This document shows, one piece after another, positions 40,553 through 49,148 of a DNA stretch of 64,000 nt. The notes under the pieces are model-generated. The model did no database searches. It saw nothing but the letters and a program-made list of their open reading frames with translations, and was not told the DNA's origin. Where the stretch lies: contig NZ_CP108474.1 of the NCBI RefSeq assembly GCF_036226445.1, forward strand, positions 4,154,001 through 4,218,000. Reading direction: 5' to 3'. How positions within the stretch are numbered: the stretch's first letter is position 1; each line of letters opens with the position of its first letter. The position numbers and the translations under genes were made by a program. Source of the DNA: Streptomyces sp. NBC_01255. Its GTDB lineage: Bacteria; Actinomycetota; Actinomycetes; Streptomycetales; Streptomycetaceae.

Positions 40553-41161
40553 TCAGTCGTCCGCGAGGCCCTTCAGGCGCTTCGCGATCCGCGTCAGACG
40601 CGCGCCCTGGTAGCGGGCGGCCTGGAGGACGCTCTCCTCCGGGGCGCCGTTGGCGCCGGGGTGCGAGGTGCCGTAGGGGTTGCCGCCGGCCGCGTAGACG
40701 CTCGGGTCGGTGAAGCCGGGCGAGACGATGACCGAGCCCCAGTGGTGGAAGGTGTTGTAGAGCGCGAGCAGCGTCGACTCGTTGCCGCCGTGGACGTTGT
40801 GGGCGCTGGTGAAGGCGGTCGCGGGCTTGTCCGCCATGACGCCGCGCTGCCACAGACCGCCCGAGGTGTCGACGTACTGCTTGAGCTGGGCGGCGACGTT
40901 TCCGAAGCGGGTCGGGGAACCCAGCGCGTACGCGTCGGCCCACTCCAGGTCGTCCAGCGTGGCGGTCTCCACGTCAGCGGTGGCGTCGACATGCGCACGC
41001 CAGGCCGGGTTCGCGTCGATCGCGGCGTCCGGGGCGAGCTCGGGCACCCTGCGCAGGCGCACGTAGGCGCCGGCCTTCGAGGCGCCCTCGGCGACGGCCT
41101 GGGCGAGCTGATGGACGGCGCCTGTGGACGAGTAGTAGATGACGGCGACCTTGACGGACAT
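40553..41161 (-). CDS. wrbA: NAD(P)H:quinone oxidoreductase, WrbA-like flavodoxin
   Basis: A 202-residue WrbA-type flavoprotein. The phosphate loop is VIYYSSTGAVHQLA, the central motif is GSPTRFGNVAAQLKQYVDTSGGLW, and FTSAHNVHGGNESTLLALYNTFHHWG with YGTSHPG completes the FMN site. It reduces quinones by two electrons with NAD(P)H. The ATG follows GAGGGAG. It diverges from a TetR-type gene, and two copies of a 14-bp near-palindrome lie in the spacer. Confidence 0.92.
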   Translation of the reverse strand: MSVKVAVIYYSSTGAVHQLAQAVAEGASKAGAYVRLRRVPELAPDAAIDANPAWRAHVDATADVETATLDDLEWADAYALGSPTRFGNVAAQLKQYVDTSGGLWQRGVMADKPATAFTSAHNVHGGNESTLLALYNTFHHWGSVIVSPGFTDPSVYAAGGNPYGTSHPGANGAPEESVLQAARYQGARLTRIAKRLKGLADD

Positions 41162-41177
41162 GACGAACTCCCTCAAC

Positions 41178-41226
41178 CGGATTACTTTCCGCTTCGATGC
41201 TCCGAGGTTAAACGGATGACTATCCG
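41178..41226. promoter_or_regulatory. Two TetR-type operators upstream of the WrbA-like gene
   Basis: CGGATTACTTTCCG (41178-41191) and CGGATGACTATCCG (41213-41226) are two versions of one 14-bp near-palindrome. Their centres are 35 bp apart, within the 168-bp divergent spacer and close to the WrbA-like start. Confidence 0.72.
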
Positions 41227-41329
41227 CTTTGCAAGGGCAGCGGGTATGCTCACATCGAGGAGCGATCGAGGGGGACGCGAGCACACGCGGGCGAGCACGG
41301 GCGAACGGACGAAGGACAGGAGTCGGCAG

Positions 41330-41980
41330 ATGAGCACGAGAGAACCGCGGGCCGGGGACACGGCCGCGGCGCCCGCCGCGCCGATGCTCAGCCTGCTCCC
41401 CACCGGCGGCGGCAGCCCCGCCCCCGAGCGCGCCGACGCCGCCCGCAACCGGCGGAAGATCCTCGACGCGGCCGCCCGGATCGTCGCCGAGGACGGCCCC
41501 GACGCCGTCACCATGAACCAGGTCGCCCACGCCAGCGGCATCGGCGTCGGCACCGTCTACCGCCGCTTCGGCGACGTCTCCCAGCTCCTGTGGGCCCTGC
41601 TCGACGACCGCGAGCGCCAGTTCCAGGAGGCGTACATGAGCGGCCCGCCGCCGCTCGGGCCCGGCGCTCCCGCCGCCGAGCGGCTCGACGCCTTCCTCGA
41701 CGCGCTCGTCGACCGGGTCGGCGAGCAGCGCGAGATCCTGCTCGCCGCCCACTCCGCCGCGCCCCGCGCCCGCTACCACAGCGGCGCGTACCGGGTGATG
41801 CACACCCATGTGACCCTGCTCATCGGCGAGTTGAGGCCCGGCTCCGACGCCGCCCTGCTCGCGCACCTGACGCTCGCGGCGTTCTCGCCGGACGTCATGC
41901 ACCATCTGACGGTCGAGCAGGAGCTGTCGGGCGAGCGCTTGAAGGCGGGCGTGCGGGAGCTGCTGACCCTGCGGGGCTGA
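41330..41980 (+). CDS. TetR-family regulator next to the WrbA-like gene
   Basis: A 216-residue repressor. A Pro/Ala-rich leader of about 35 residues is followed by RNRRKILDAAARIVAEDGPDAVTMNQVAHASGIGVGTVYRRFGDVSQLL. The C-terminal domain has a His/Met-rich end (YRVMHTHVTLLIGEL, DVMHHLTVEQELSG). The ATG follows AGGACAGGAG. It is divergent from the WrbA-like gene and tail-to-tail with another TetR gene 15 bp away. Confidence 0.93.
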   Translation: MSTREPRAGDTAAAPAAPMLSLLPTGGGSPAPERADAARNRRKILDAAARIVAEDGPDAVTMNQVAHASGIGVGTVYRRFGDVSQLLWALLDDRERQFQEAYMSGPPPLGPGAPAAERLDAFLDALVDRVGEQREILLAAHSAAPRARYHSGAYRVMHTHVTLLIGELRPGSDAALLAHLTLAAFSPDVMHHLTVEQELSGERLKAGVRELLTLRG

Positions 41981-41995
41981 GGCAGCACCCGGCGA

Positions 41996-42793
41996 TCAGG
42001 CTCCGGGCCCGCCCAGCGCCGCCAAGCCGTCCAGCGTCCGCGCGAGCCCGAAGGCGTACGCGTGCTCCGCGTCGTACACGCCGTCGTACGCGATCGCCGA
42101 CGCCTCCCCCACCCGCGCCGCCAGCGGGAACCTGGCCTCGTCGAAGACCCGGGCCAGCAGCGGCTCGTGGGTGTCCCACCACTCCGCGTCGGACATCGCG
42201 CTCTCCCGCTCCACGGCCCGCGCGTCCAGCTCCGCCCTCGCGCTCGCCTGGACGGAGCCGAGGAGGTACGTCAGCGCCGAGTCCCGCGCCACGTCGTCGA
42301 GCCCGAGCCCCTCGAAGGCCCCGAGCTCGTACTCGTACTTGGCCATCACCCCGGGCCCCAGCGGGGCGCGCACGACCCGCAGGTCGACCAGCCAGGGGTG
42401 GCGCAGATGCAGCGCCCGGTTCGCGTCGGCGACCGCCGTCACCCTGGCCCGCCAGGGCTCCTCCGGGGCGAACGGCGGCCGGTCCATCCGGAGGAAGGCG
42501 GCGTCCAGCATGAGGTCGATCAGCTCGGCCTTGCCGGGGACGTACGTGTAGAGCGTCATGGGGGTCACGCCGAGGCGCTGGGCGACCGCGCGCATGGTCA
42601 CCGCGTCGAGCCCGCCGCCGTCGGCGAGGCCGAGGGCCGTGTCGACCACCGCGTCGACCGTCAGGCCCTGCCGGGGGCCGCGCCGCCCTGCCGGGGCCCC
42701 CGGCAGGGCCTCGCGCCACAGCAGCTCCAGGGTGCGCGCCGGGTCGCCGGCGCCGCTGCGGCTCTTCCCCTTCGTCTCCGTCATGACGGCCAT
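41996..42793 (-). CDS. TetR-family regulator next to the UvrA paralogue
   Basis: A 265-residue repressor of the TetR_C (tetracycline-repressor-like C-terminus) group. The helix-turn-helix is VVDTALGLADGGGLDAVTMRAVAQRLGVTPMTLYTYVPGKAELIDLMLD. The C-terminal domain has HPWLVDLRVVRAPLGPGVMAKYEYELGAFEGLGLDD. The start could be this ATG or the one three codons later; neither has a strong ribosome site. It diverges from the UvrA-like gene across about 100 bp with an imperfect palindrome on the -10 region of that gene. Confidence 0.92.
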   Translation of the reverse strand: MAVMTETKGKSRSGAGDPARTLELLWREALPGAPAGRRGPRQGLTVDAVVDTALGLADGGGLDAVTMRAVAQRLGVTPMTLYTYVPGKAELIDLMLDAAFLRMDRPPFAPEEPWRARVTAVADANRALHLRHPWLVDLRVVRAPLGPGVMAKYEYELGAFEGLGLDDVARDSALTYLLGSVQASARAELDARAVERESAMSDAEWWDTHEPLLARVFDEARFPLAARVGEASAIAYDGVYDAEHAYAFGLARTLDGLAALGGPGA

Positions 42794-42821
42794 TCTCGCA
42801 GGTCAGTAACTGTTTTCCCTA

Positions 42822-42842
42822 ACTTTGTACGCTGTATAGAGT
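42822..42842 (+). promoter_or_regulatory. Operator and -10 region of the UvrA-like gene
   Basis: A 21-bp imperfect palindrome: left arm ACTTTGTAC, centre GCT, right arm GTATAGAGT, matching at seven of nine paired positions. TAGAGT at its right end is a good -10 hexamer, so a bound TetR dimer would occlude the promoter. Confidence 0.6.
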
Positions 42843-42896
42843 AACCTGTCCGGAGAGCATCGGAGAGCCATGGGACGATCGCCGGAGGGCATACGC

Positions 42897-45176
42897 ATGA
42901 ACCACCCCGTCGCAGCGGACAGCCACCACGTCATCCAGGTCCGCGGGGCCCGGGAGAACAACCTCAAGAACGTCGACGTCGACCTCCCCAAGCGCCGCCT
43001 CACCGTCTTCACCGGGGTCTCGGGCTCCGGGAAGTCCTCGCTCGTCTTCGGCACCATCGCCGCCGAGTCGCAGCGCCTGATCAACGAGACCTACAGCGCC
43101 TTCCTCCAGTCCTTCATGCCGTCCCTGTCCCGCCCGGACGTCGACGGCCTGCACAACCTGAGCGCGGCGATCGTCGTCGACCAGGAGCGGATGGGCGCCA
43201 ACTCCCGCTCCACCGTGGGCACCGCCACCGACGCGTACACGATGCTGCGGATCGTCTTCAGCCGCCTCGGCACCCCGCACGTCGGCACCTCGGGCGCCTT
43301 CTCCTTCAACCTGCCCGAGGGCATGTGCCCGCGCTGCGAGGGCGTCGGCCAGGTCTCCGACATCGACGTCGACGAGCTCGTCGACCGCACGAAGTCCCTC
43401 AACGAGGGCGCCCTCACCGTGCCGGGCTACGCCGTCGACTCCTGGATGTGGCAGATCATCGCCCACTCCGGTTTCTTCGACCCCGACAAGAAGCTCGCGG
43501 ACTTCACCGAGCAGGAGTGGGAGGACTTCCTCCACAAGCCGTCCTGCAAGGTGAAGGTCGGCAGCAACAACTTCACCTACGAGGGCCTCGTGGTGAAGCT
43601 CCAGCGCACGGTCCTCTCCAAGGACCGCGAGTCCATGCAGGCCCACATCCGCGCCTTCGTCGACCGGGCCGTCGTCTTCCGCACCTGCCCCGAGTGCGAG
43701 GGCACCCGGCTCACCCGGGCCGCGCTGTCCTCCCGTATCGAGGGGGTCAACATCGCCGAGTGCTCGGCGATGCAGATCAGCGACCTCGCCGCGTTCATCC
43801 GGAAGATCGAGGACCCCTCGGTCGCCCCGCTCCTCGCGAGCCTCCGCGAACTGCTCGACTCGCTCGTCGAGATCGGCCTCGGCTACCTCTCCCTCGACCG
43901 GTCCTCCGGCACGCTCTCCGGCGGCGAGGCCCAGCGCGTGAAGATGGTCCGCCACCTCGGCTCGCCCCTCACCGACGTCACGTACGTCTTCGACGAGCCG
44001 ACCACCGGGCTCCACCCGCACGACATCCAGCGGATGAACGACCTGCTCCTCCGCCTGCGCGACAAGGGCAACACCGTCCTCGTCGTCGAGCACAAGCCCG
44101 AGGTCGTCGAGATCGCCGACCACGTCGTGGACCTCGGGCCGCGCGCCGGGACCGCGGGCGGCGAGATCTGCTACAGCGGGAACGTGGCGGGCCTGCGCGG
44201 CTCCGGCACCCTCACCGGCGACCACCTCGCGCACCGGGCGAAGCTCCGCCCCGAGGTACGGACCGGGACCGGCTCCCTCACCATCACGGGCGCGAACCAG
44301 CACAACCTCAAGGACGTGAGCGTCGAGATCCCCACCGGGGTCCTGACCGTCGTCACGGGCGTGGCCGGCTCCGGCAAGTCCTCCCTGATCCACGGCAACC
44401 TGCCGGGCCGCGCAGGGGTCGTCGTCGCCGACCAGTCCCCCATCCGCGGCTCGCGCCGCTCGAACCCGGCGACGTACACCGGGCTCCTCGCCCCGATCCG
44501 TACGGCCTTCGCCAAGGCCAACGGCGTCAAGGCGGCGCTCTTCAGCGCCAACTCGGAAGGCGCCTGCCCGCACTGCAACGGCCTCGGGCTCGTCTACACC
44601 GACCTGGCGATCGCGGCGGGCGTGGCCTCGGTCTGCGAGGCGTGCGAGGGCAAGCGGTTCACCGCCGAGGTCCTCACGTACGAGCTGGACGGGAAGAACA
44701 TCCACGAGGTCCTGTCGATGTCGATCGAGGAGGCGTACGACTTCTTCACGGCCCTCGGGGCGAAGAGCCAGGCCCGCACGATCCTCGGCCGGCTGAAGGA
44801 CGTCGGCCTCGGCTACCTCCGCCTCGGCCAGCCCCTCAACACCCTCTCCGGCGGCGAGCGCCAGCGTCTCAAGCTCGCCATCCACATGGCGGAGAAGGCC
44901 GCCGTCTACGTCCTCGACGAGCCCACCACCGGCCTCCACCTGGCCGACGTCGACCAGCTCCTCGCGCTCCTCGACCGCCTCGTCGAGGCCGGCAACACGG
45001 TCGTCGTGATCGAGCACCACCAGGCGGTCATGGCCCACGCCGACTGGCTGATCGACCTCGGCCCGGGCGCGGGCCACGACGGCGGCCACATCGTCTTCGA
45101 GGGCACCCCCGGCCGGCTCGTCGAGAAGGGCGACACCCTGACCGCCCGCCACCTGCGGGAGTACGTGGGCGGCTGA
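42897..45176 (+). CDS. UvrA-like ABC ATPase without the UvrB-binding domain
   Basis: A 759-residue UvrA paralogue. Walker A motifs are GVSGSGKS (40-47) and GVAGSGKS in the second half, the two signatures are [14 protein letters not shown] and [14 protein letters not shown], and Walker B is [11 protein letters not shown] and [11 protein letters not shown]. Zinc-finger pairs CPRCEG, CPECEG, CPHCNG and CEACEG are kept. The protein is about 200 residues shorter than UvrA, as in class II proteins and the daunorubicin-resistance protein DrrC, and probably lacks the UvrB-interaction domain. The ATG at 42897 is preferred since GGAGGG lies eight bases upstream. The TetR pairing suggests drug-inducible protection. 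Confidence 0.92.
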   Translation: MNHPVAADSHHVIQVRGARENNLKNVDVDLPKRRLTVFTGVSGSGKSSLVFGTIAAESQRLINETYSAFLQSFMPSLSRPDVDGLHNLSAAIVVDQERMGANSRSTVGTATDAYTMLRIVFSRLGTPHVGTSGAFSFNLPEGMCPRCEGVGQVSDIDVDELVDRTKSLNEGALTVPGYAVDSWMWQIIAHSGFFDPDKKLADFTEQEWEDFLHKPSCKVKVGSNNFTYEGLVVKLQRTVLSKDRESMQAHIRAFVDRAVVFRTCPECEGTRLTRAALSSRIEGVNIAECSAMQISDLAAFIRKIEDPSVAPLLASLRELLDSLVEIGLGYLSLDRSSGTLSGGEAQRVKMVRHLGSPLTDVTYVFDEPTTGLHPHDIQRMNDLLLRLRDKGNTVLVVEHKPEVVEIADHVVDLGPRAGTAGGEICYSGNVAGLRGSGTLTGDHLAHRAKLRPEVRTGTGSLTITGANQHNLKDVSVEIPTGVLTVVTGVAGSGKSSLIHGNLPGRAGVVVADQSPIRGSRRSNPATYTGLLAPIRTAFAKANGVKAALFSANSEGACPHCNGLGLVYTDLAIAAGVASVCEACEGKRFTAEVLTYELDGKNIHEVLSMSIEEAYDFFTALGAKSQARTILGRLKDVGLGYLRLGQPLNTLSGGERQRLKLAIHMAEKAAVYVLDEPTTGLHLADVDQLLALLDRLVEAGNTVVVIEHHQAVMAHADWLIDLGPGAGHDGGHIVFEGTPGRLVEKGDTLTARHLREYVGG

Positions 45177-45194
45177 GCACCCCCGTACGGGTCC

Positions 45195-45230
45195 GCCCGC
45201 TCCGTGGACGGTGGTGGACCGGGAGCGGGC
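45195..45230 (+). terminator. Terminator after the UvrA-like gene
   Basis: GCCCGCTCC and GGAGCGGGC (9 bp, exact) around an 18-nt loop, 18 bp after the stop. Confidence 0.5.
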
Positions 45231-45250
45231 CCCGGCCGCAGGATCGTGGC

Positions 45251-45841
45251 ATGACCACGTATCTGATCCTGCACGGCTTCCAGAACCACCGTCCGCCGGG
45301 TCACTGGCAGCACTGGCTCGCCGGGGAGCTGCGGGCGCGCGGGCACGAGGTGCGCTACCCGCAGCTGCCCGAGGCCGACGCGCCCGTCCTGGAGGACTGG
45401 CTCGCCGCCCTGGAGGAGCACGGTGAGCGGCCGGCCGACGGGGAGTTCGTGGTGCTCGCGCACAGCCTGTCCGTGCTGCTGTGGCTGCGGGCCGGGGAGC
45501 GGCGGCCGGACGCCGACCGGGTGCTGCTCGTCGCCCCGCCCTCACCGCCGGTGACCGCGTCGATCCCGGCGATCGCCGCGTTCGCCGACGGGCTCGACCT
45601 CGCGGAGAAGGGCCTGGCGGAGACGGGCCTGGCGGAGACGGGCGTACGGGCACGGCTCGTGTACGGGGACGGGGATCCGTACTGCCCCGAGGGCGCGGAC
45701 GTCCACTACGGCACCCCGCTCGGCCTCGACACGGACCACGTCCCGGGCGGCGCGCACCTCAACCCCGACTCGGGATACGGGGAATGGTCCTCGGTCCTGG
45801 AGTGGTGCGAGAACCCGGCGGCCCGCGTCAAGGGTCGGTAG
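45251..45841 (+). CDS. RBBP9/YdeN-type alpha/beta hydrolase
   Basis: A 196-residue small hydrolase, typical length for the RBBP9/YdeN family. The start [20 protein letters not shown] has the family's HG-xxN-xxxxW pattern, the nucleophile Ser72 is in [11 protein letters not shown], an Asp lies in [10 protein letters not shown] and a His in PGGAHLN. A short repeat [11 protein letters not shown] occurs at about 120-130. It begins a plus-strand set of two hydrolases and an HhH-GPD protein, but each has its own spacing and they need not be one operon. Confidence 0.9.
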   Translation: MTTYLILHGFQNHRPPGHWQHWLAGELRARGHEVRYPQLPEADAPVLEDWLAALEEHGERPADGEFVVLAHSLSVLLWLRAGERRPDADRVLLVAPPSPPVTASIPAIAAFADGLDLAEKGLAETGLAETGVRARLVYGDGDPYCPEGADVHYGTPLGLDTDHVPGGAHLNPDSGYGEWSSVLEWCENPAARVKGR

Positions 45842-45851
45842 CCTCGGCCGG

Positions 45852-46805
45852 ATGCACCCCGAGACCGCACCCTACGACCAGAGCCTGCTCGACGTGGGCG
45901 ACGGCAACCTCATCCACTGGGAGGTCTCCGGCAACCCGGCGGGCCGGCCCGCGCTCGTCGTGCACGGCGGGCCGGGCTCCGGGTCATCCCCGCACAACCG
46001 GCGGTTCTTCGACCCGGAGGCGTACCGGCTCGTCCTCTTCGACCAGCGCGGCTGCGGGCGCTCCACCCCGCACGCGAGCGACCCGGCCGCCGACATGTCC
46101 GTGAACACCACCGCGCACCTGGTCGCCGACATGGAGCGGCTGCGCGAGCACCTCGGGATCGACCGCTGGCTGCTGTTCGGCGGCTCCTGGGGCTCCACGC
46201 TGATCCTGGCGTACGCGGAGGCGCACCCCGAGCGCGTGACGGAGATCGTCATCACGGCCGTCACGACCACCCGCCGCTCCGAGATCGCCTGGCTGTACGA
46301 GGGCGCCGGCCGCTTCTTCCCGGAGGCCCACGACCGCTTCCGGGCCGGGGCCGACGGGGCGGAGGACCTGGTGAGGGCGGAGGACATGGTGGCCGCCTAC
46401 TCCGCCCTGATGAACCACCCCGAACGGGCCGTACGGGAGAAGGCCGCGGCCGACTGGTGCGCCTGGGAGGACACGGTGCTCTCCATGGAGGGCAAGGGCA
46501 CCCCGTACACCGACCGGGTCGACGACGCCCGGCTCGCCTTCGTCCGGATCTGCGCGCACTACTTCGCCCACGGCGGCTGGCTGCCGGAGGGCGCGCTGAT
46601 CCGCGACGCGCACCGGCTCGCCGGCATCCCCGGCGTCCTGGTCCACGGCCGGCTCGACATGGCAGGCCCGCCCACCACGGCCTGGGAACTGTCCCGCGCC
46701 TGGCCGGGCGCCGAACTGCACATGATCGAGGACGCCGGGCACCTGGGCGGCGAACGGACCCGGGACCTGATCCTTTCGGCCATGGACCGCTTCGCGAAGG
46801 GATGA
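45852..46805 (+). CDS. pip: Proline iminopeptidase (S33)
   Basis: A 317-residue peptidase that removes N-terminal proline. It has the oxyanion motif HGGPG (38-42), DQRGCGRSTPHA, nucleophile Ser112 in GGSWGSTL and a C-terminal GRLDMAGPPTTAWELSRAW with His in DAGHLGGE. The length and the DQRG-x-GRS motif are those of bacterial proline iminopeptidases. It is cytoplasmic, with no signal peptide. It starts 10 bp after the preceding hydrolase gene. Confidence 0.94.
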   Translation: MHPETAPYDQSLLDVGDGNLIHWEVSGNPAGRPALVVHGGPGSGSSPHNRRFFDPEAYRLVLFDQRGCGRSTPHASDPAADMSVNTTAHLVADMERLREHLGIDRWLLFGGSWGSTLILAYAEAHPERVTEIVITAVTTTRRSEIAWLYEGAGRFFPEAHDRFRAGADGAEDLVRAEDMVAAYSALMNHPERAVREKAAADWCAWEDTVLSMEGKGTPYTDRVDDARLAFVRICAHYFAHGGWLPEGALIRDAHRLAGIPGVLVHGRLDMAGPPTTAWELSRAWPGAELHMIEDAGHLGGERTRDLILSAMDRFAKG

Positions 46806-46847
46806 ACCCACCATGCGGGCGCCCGGCGGCGGCGGGATGATCGAAGC

Positions 46848-47474
46848 ATGAGTTCCCAGGCAAGGCCCGAGATCCATCTCGCCCAGCAGCCCGAGGCCGA
46901 CGCCCTGCTCGGGCGTTCGCCGCTCGCCGCGCTCGTCGGCATGCTCCTGGACCAGCAGGTCCCGATGGAGTGGGCGTTCTCCGGCCCGTACACGATCGCC
47001 TCGCGGCTCGGGGCGGACGATCTCGACGCACACGAGATCGCCGCCCGCGACCCGGAGGAGTTCGCCGCGCTGCTCTCCGAGAAGCCGGCCGTGCACCGGT
47101 TTCCCGGGTCGATGGCCCAGCGCGTGCAGCAGCTCTGCCGCTTCCTGGTCGAGGAGTACGGGGGCGACGCCGAGGCCGTCTGGGCGGACGCGGCGACCGG
47201 GAAGGAGCTGCTCGCGCGGCTCGAAGCGCTGCCGGGCTTCGGGAAGCAGAAGGCGCAGATCTTCCTGGCGCTGCTCGGCAAGCAGTACGGGGTGCGGCCC
47301 CCGGGCTGGCGGGAGGCGGCGGGGCCGTACGGCGAGCAGGGCGCGTACCGCTCGGCCGCCGACATCACCGGGCCGGAGTCGCTCGTGAAGGTGCGCGCGC
47401 ACAAGCAGGAGATGAAGGCGGCAGCGAAGGCGGCAAAAGCCGCCAAGGATCCCAAACCGTCCGGGAATCGATAA
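46848..47474 (+). CDS. HhH-GPD-type base-excision repair protein
   Basis: A 208-residue protein with the family opening PLAALVGMLLDQQVPMEWAFSGPYTIASRLG and the helix-hairpin-helix LEALPGFGKQKAQIFLALLGKQYG. Only one cysteine is present, so the iron-sulfur cluster of Nth/MutY is absent. The last 25 residues are Lys/Ala-rich (AAAKAAKAAKDPK), likely non-specific DNA contact. Annotated in actinomycetes as an HhH-GPD repair protein of unknown lesion specificity; no activity is proven by the sequence. Confidence 0.88.
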   Translation: MSSQARPEIHLAQQPEADALLGRSPLAALVGMLLDQQVPMEWAFSGPYTIASRLGADDLDAHEIAARDPEEFAALLSEKPAVHRFPGSMAQRVQQLCRFLVEEYGGDAEAVWADAATGKELLARLEALPGFGKQKAQIFLALLGKQYGVRPPGWREAAGPYGEQGAYRSAADITGPESLVKVRAHKQEMKAAAKAAKAAKDPKPSGNR

Positions 47475-47586
47475 TTCCAGATGTCAATCCTGCTCAAGGT
47501 GACAGGAATTGCGCAGAACCTGTTCACAGAACCCCCCACAGATCGCTAACTTCCCCTCAACCTCGTCCGTTTCGGGAAGGACTTCT

Positions 47587-49140
47587 GTGAACGCAACCCA
47601 GCGCCGTGCCGCGGCCATCCTGGCCGCTGCCGCCCTCGCCACCCCGCTGGTCCTCTCCTCTCCCGCCACCGCCGGCCAGGACCCCGCGGCCGCACCGGCC
47701 CGCGATGCCGCCAAGCTGGCGAAGAAGCTGGTCCGCGAGACGTCCGGCAAGGACGCCTTCAAGCACCTGCAGATGTTCCAGGCGATAGCCGACTCGTCCG
47801 GCGGCCACCGCGCGGCCGGCACGCTCGGGCACGACGCCTCCGCCGCGTACGTGTACACGCAGCTCAAGAAGGCCGGCTACAACGTCTCGTACCAGAAGTT
47901 CGAGTTCCTCTACACGCAGACGCTCGCCGAGAAGGGCTCCGTCGTCTCCCCGGCGCCCCGCACGCTCGACGTCAAGGCGATGACGTACACCAAGTCCACC
48001 CCGGTCGGCGGCATCACCGCGGCCCTCGCGGCCGTGCCCGTCGACGCCGACGGCACCACCGGCTGCGAGCCGGGCGACTACGCCTCCGGCACCTTCACCG
48101 GCAAGATCGCGCTGATCAAGCGCGGTGGCTGCTCCTTCGCGATCAAGCAGGAGCAGGCCGCCGCGGCCGGCGCCACCGCCGCCCTGGTCTACAACAACGT
48201 CGAAGGCGCCCTCTCCGGCACCCTCGGCGACCCGGCCGCCGGGAAGCTCCCGACCGGCGGTCTCACCCTGGCCGAGGGCACGGCGCTCGCCGCCGACCTC
48301 GCCAAGGGGCCGGTCTCGCTCTCCCTGGAGATCCGCCAGCTCCAGGAGAAGCGTTCCACCAACAACGTCATCGCGGAGACCAAGGGCGGCAACGCCGCCA
48401 ACACCGTGATGCTCGGCTCGCACCTCGACTCCGTCACCGCCGGCCCCGGCATCAACGACAACGGCTCGGGCTCCGCCGGTCTTCTCCAGACCGCCCTGGA
48501 GCTCGCCCAGTCGAAGGACAAGGTCCGCAACAAGGTCCGCTTCGCCTGGTGGTCCGCGGAGGAGAACGGCCTCCTCGGCTCCGACCACTACGTCAAGAAC
48601 CTCACCGCGCTCGACAAGAGCGAGATCAAGCTCTACCTCAACTTCGACATGATCGCCTCGCCGAACTACGGCCTCTTCGTCTACGACGGCGACAACTCGG
48701 ACAACGTCGGCGAGGGCGCGGGCCCCACGGGCTCCGCCCAGCTGGAGCGCGACATCACCGACTTCATGGACAAGAACGGGGTCCCGAACGAGGGCACCGA
48801 CTTCTCCGGCCGCTCCGACTACGGCCCGTTCATCAAGGTCGGCATCCCCTCCGGCGGCACCTTCACCGGCGCCGAGGGCATCAAGACCGCCGCCCAGGCC
48901 GCCAAGTTCGGCGGCACGGCGGGTGTCGCGTACGACGTGAACTACCACGCCAAGGGCGACGACCTGAAGAACGTCAACATGAAGGCCTTCGACGTGAACA
49001 TCGACGTCATCGCCAACGCCGTGGGCACGTACGCCCACGACATCTCCTCCCTGCGCAAGCCGGTCGTCTCCGTCCCGACCACCGGCGGCACGGGCAGCGG
49101 CGGCGGCCTGCACGACGACCACCACGAGGTCACCGAGTAA
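47587..49140 (+). CDS. Secreted M28 aminopeptidase with PA domain
   Basis: A 517-residue exported zinc peptidase like the Streptomyces griseus aminopeptidase. It has a signal peptide (RRAAAILAAAALATPLVLSS, cleavage after ATA at about 29), a protease-associated domain at about 130-255 (GKIALIKRGGCSFAIKQ) and the M28 catalytic domain. Zinc ligands and catalytic residues are His279 and Asp281 in GSHLDSV, Asp291 in INDNGSG, Glu325-326 in WWSAEENG, Asp354 in NFDMIAS and His454 in VNYHAKGDD. The GTG start follows GGAAGGA. It probably releases hydrophobic N-terminal residues from peptides outside the cell. Confidence 0.95.
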   Translation: MNATQRRAAAILAAAALATPLVLSSPATAGQDPAAAPARDAAKLAKKLVRETSGKDAFKHLQMFQAIADSSGGHRAAGTLGHDASAAYVYTQLKKAGYNVSYQKFEFLYTQTLAEKGSVVSPAPRTLDVKAMTYTKSTPVGGITAALAAVPVDADGTTGCEPGDYASGTFTGKIALIKRGGCSFAIKQEQAAAAGATAALVYNNVEGALSGTLGDPAAGKLPTGGLTLAEGTALAADLAKGPVSLSLEIRQLQEKRSTNNVIAETKGGNAANTVMLGSHLDSVTAGPGINDNGSGSAGLLQTALELAQSKDKVRNKVRFAWWSAEENGLLGSDHYVKNLTALDKSEIKLYLNFDMIASPNYGLFVYDGDNSDNVGEGAGPTGSAQLERDITDFMDKNGVPNEGTDFSGRSDYGPFIKVGIPSGGTFTGAEGIKTAAQAAKFGGTAGVAYDVNYHAKGDDLKNVNMKAFDVNIDVIANAVGTYAHDISSLRKPVVSVPTTGGTGSGGGLHDDHHEVTE

Positions 49141-49148
49141 GCCGGTAG

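Noticed and set aside
42819..45653. A 944-codon open frame antisense to the UvrA-like gene
   Set aside because: The product is low-complexity and Asp/Glu/Gly/Val-rich. The opposite strand encodes an intact UvrA paralogue with all motifs, so the antisense frame is an artefact of codon bias.
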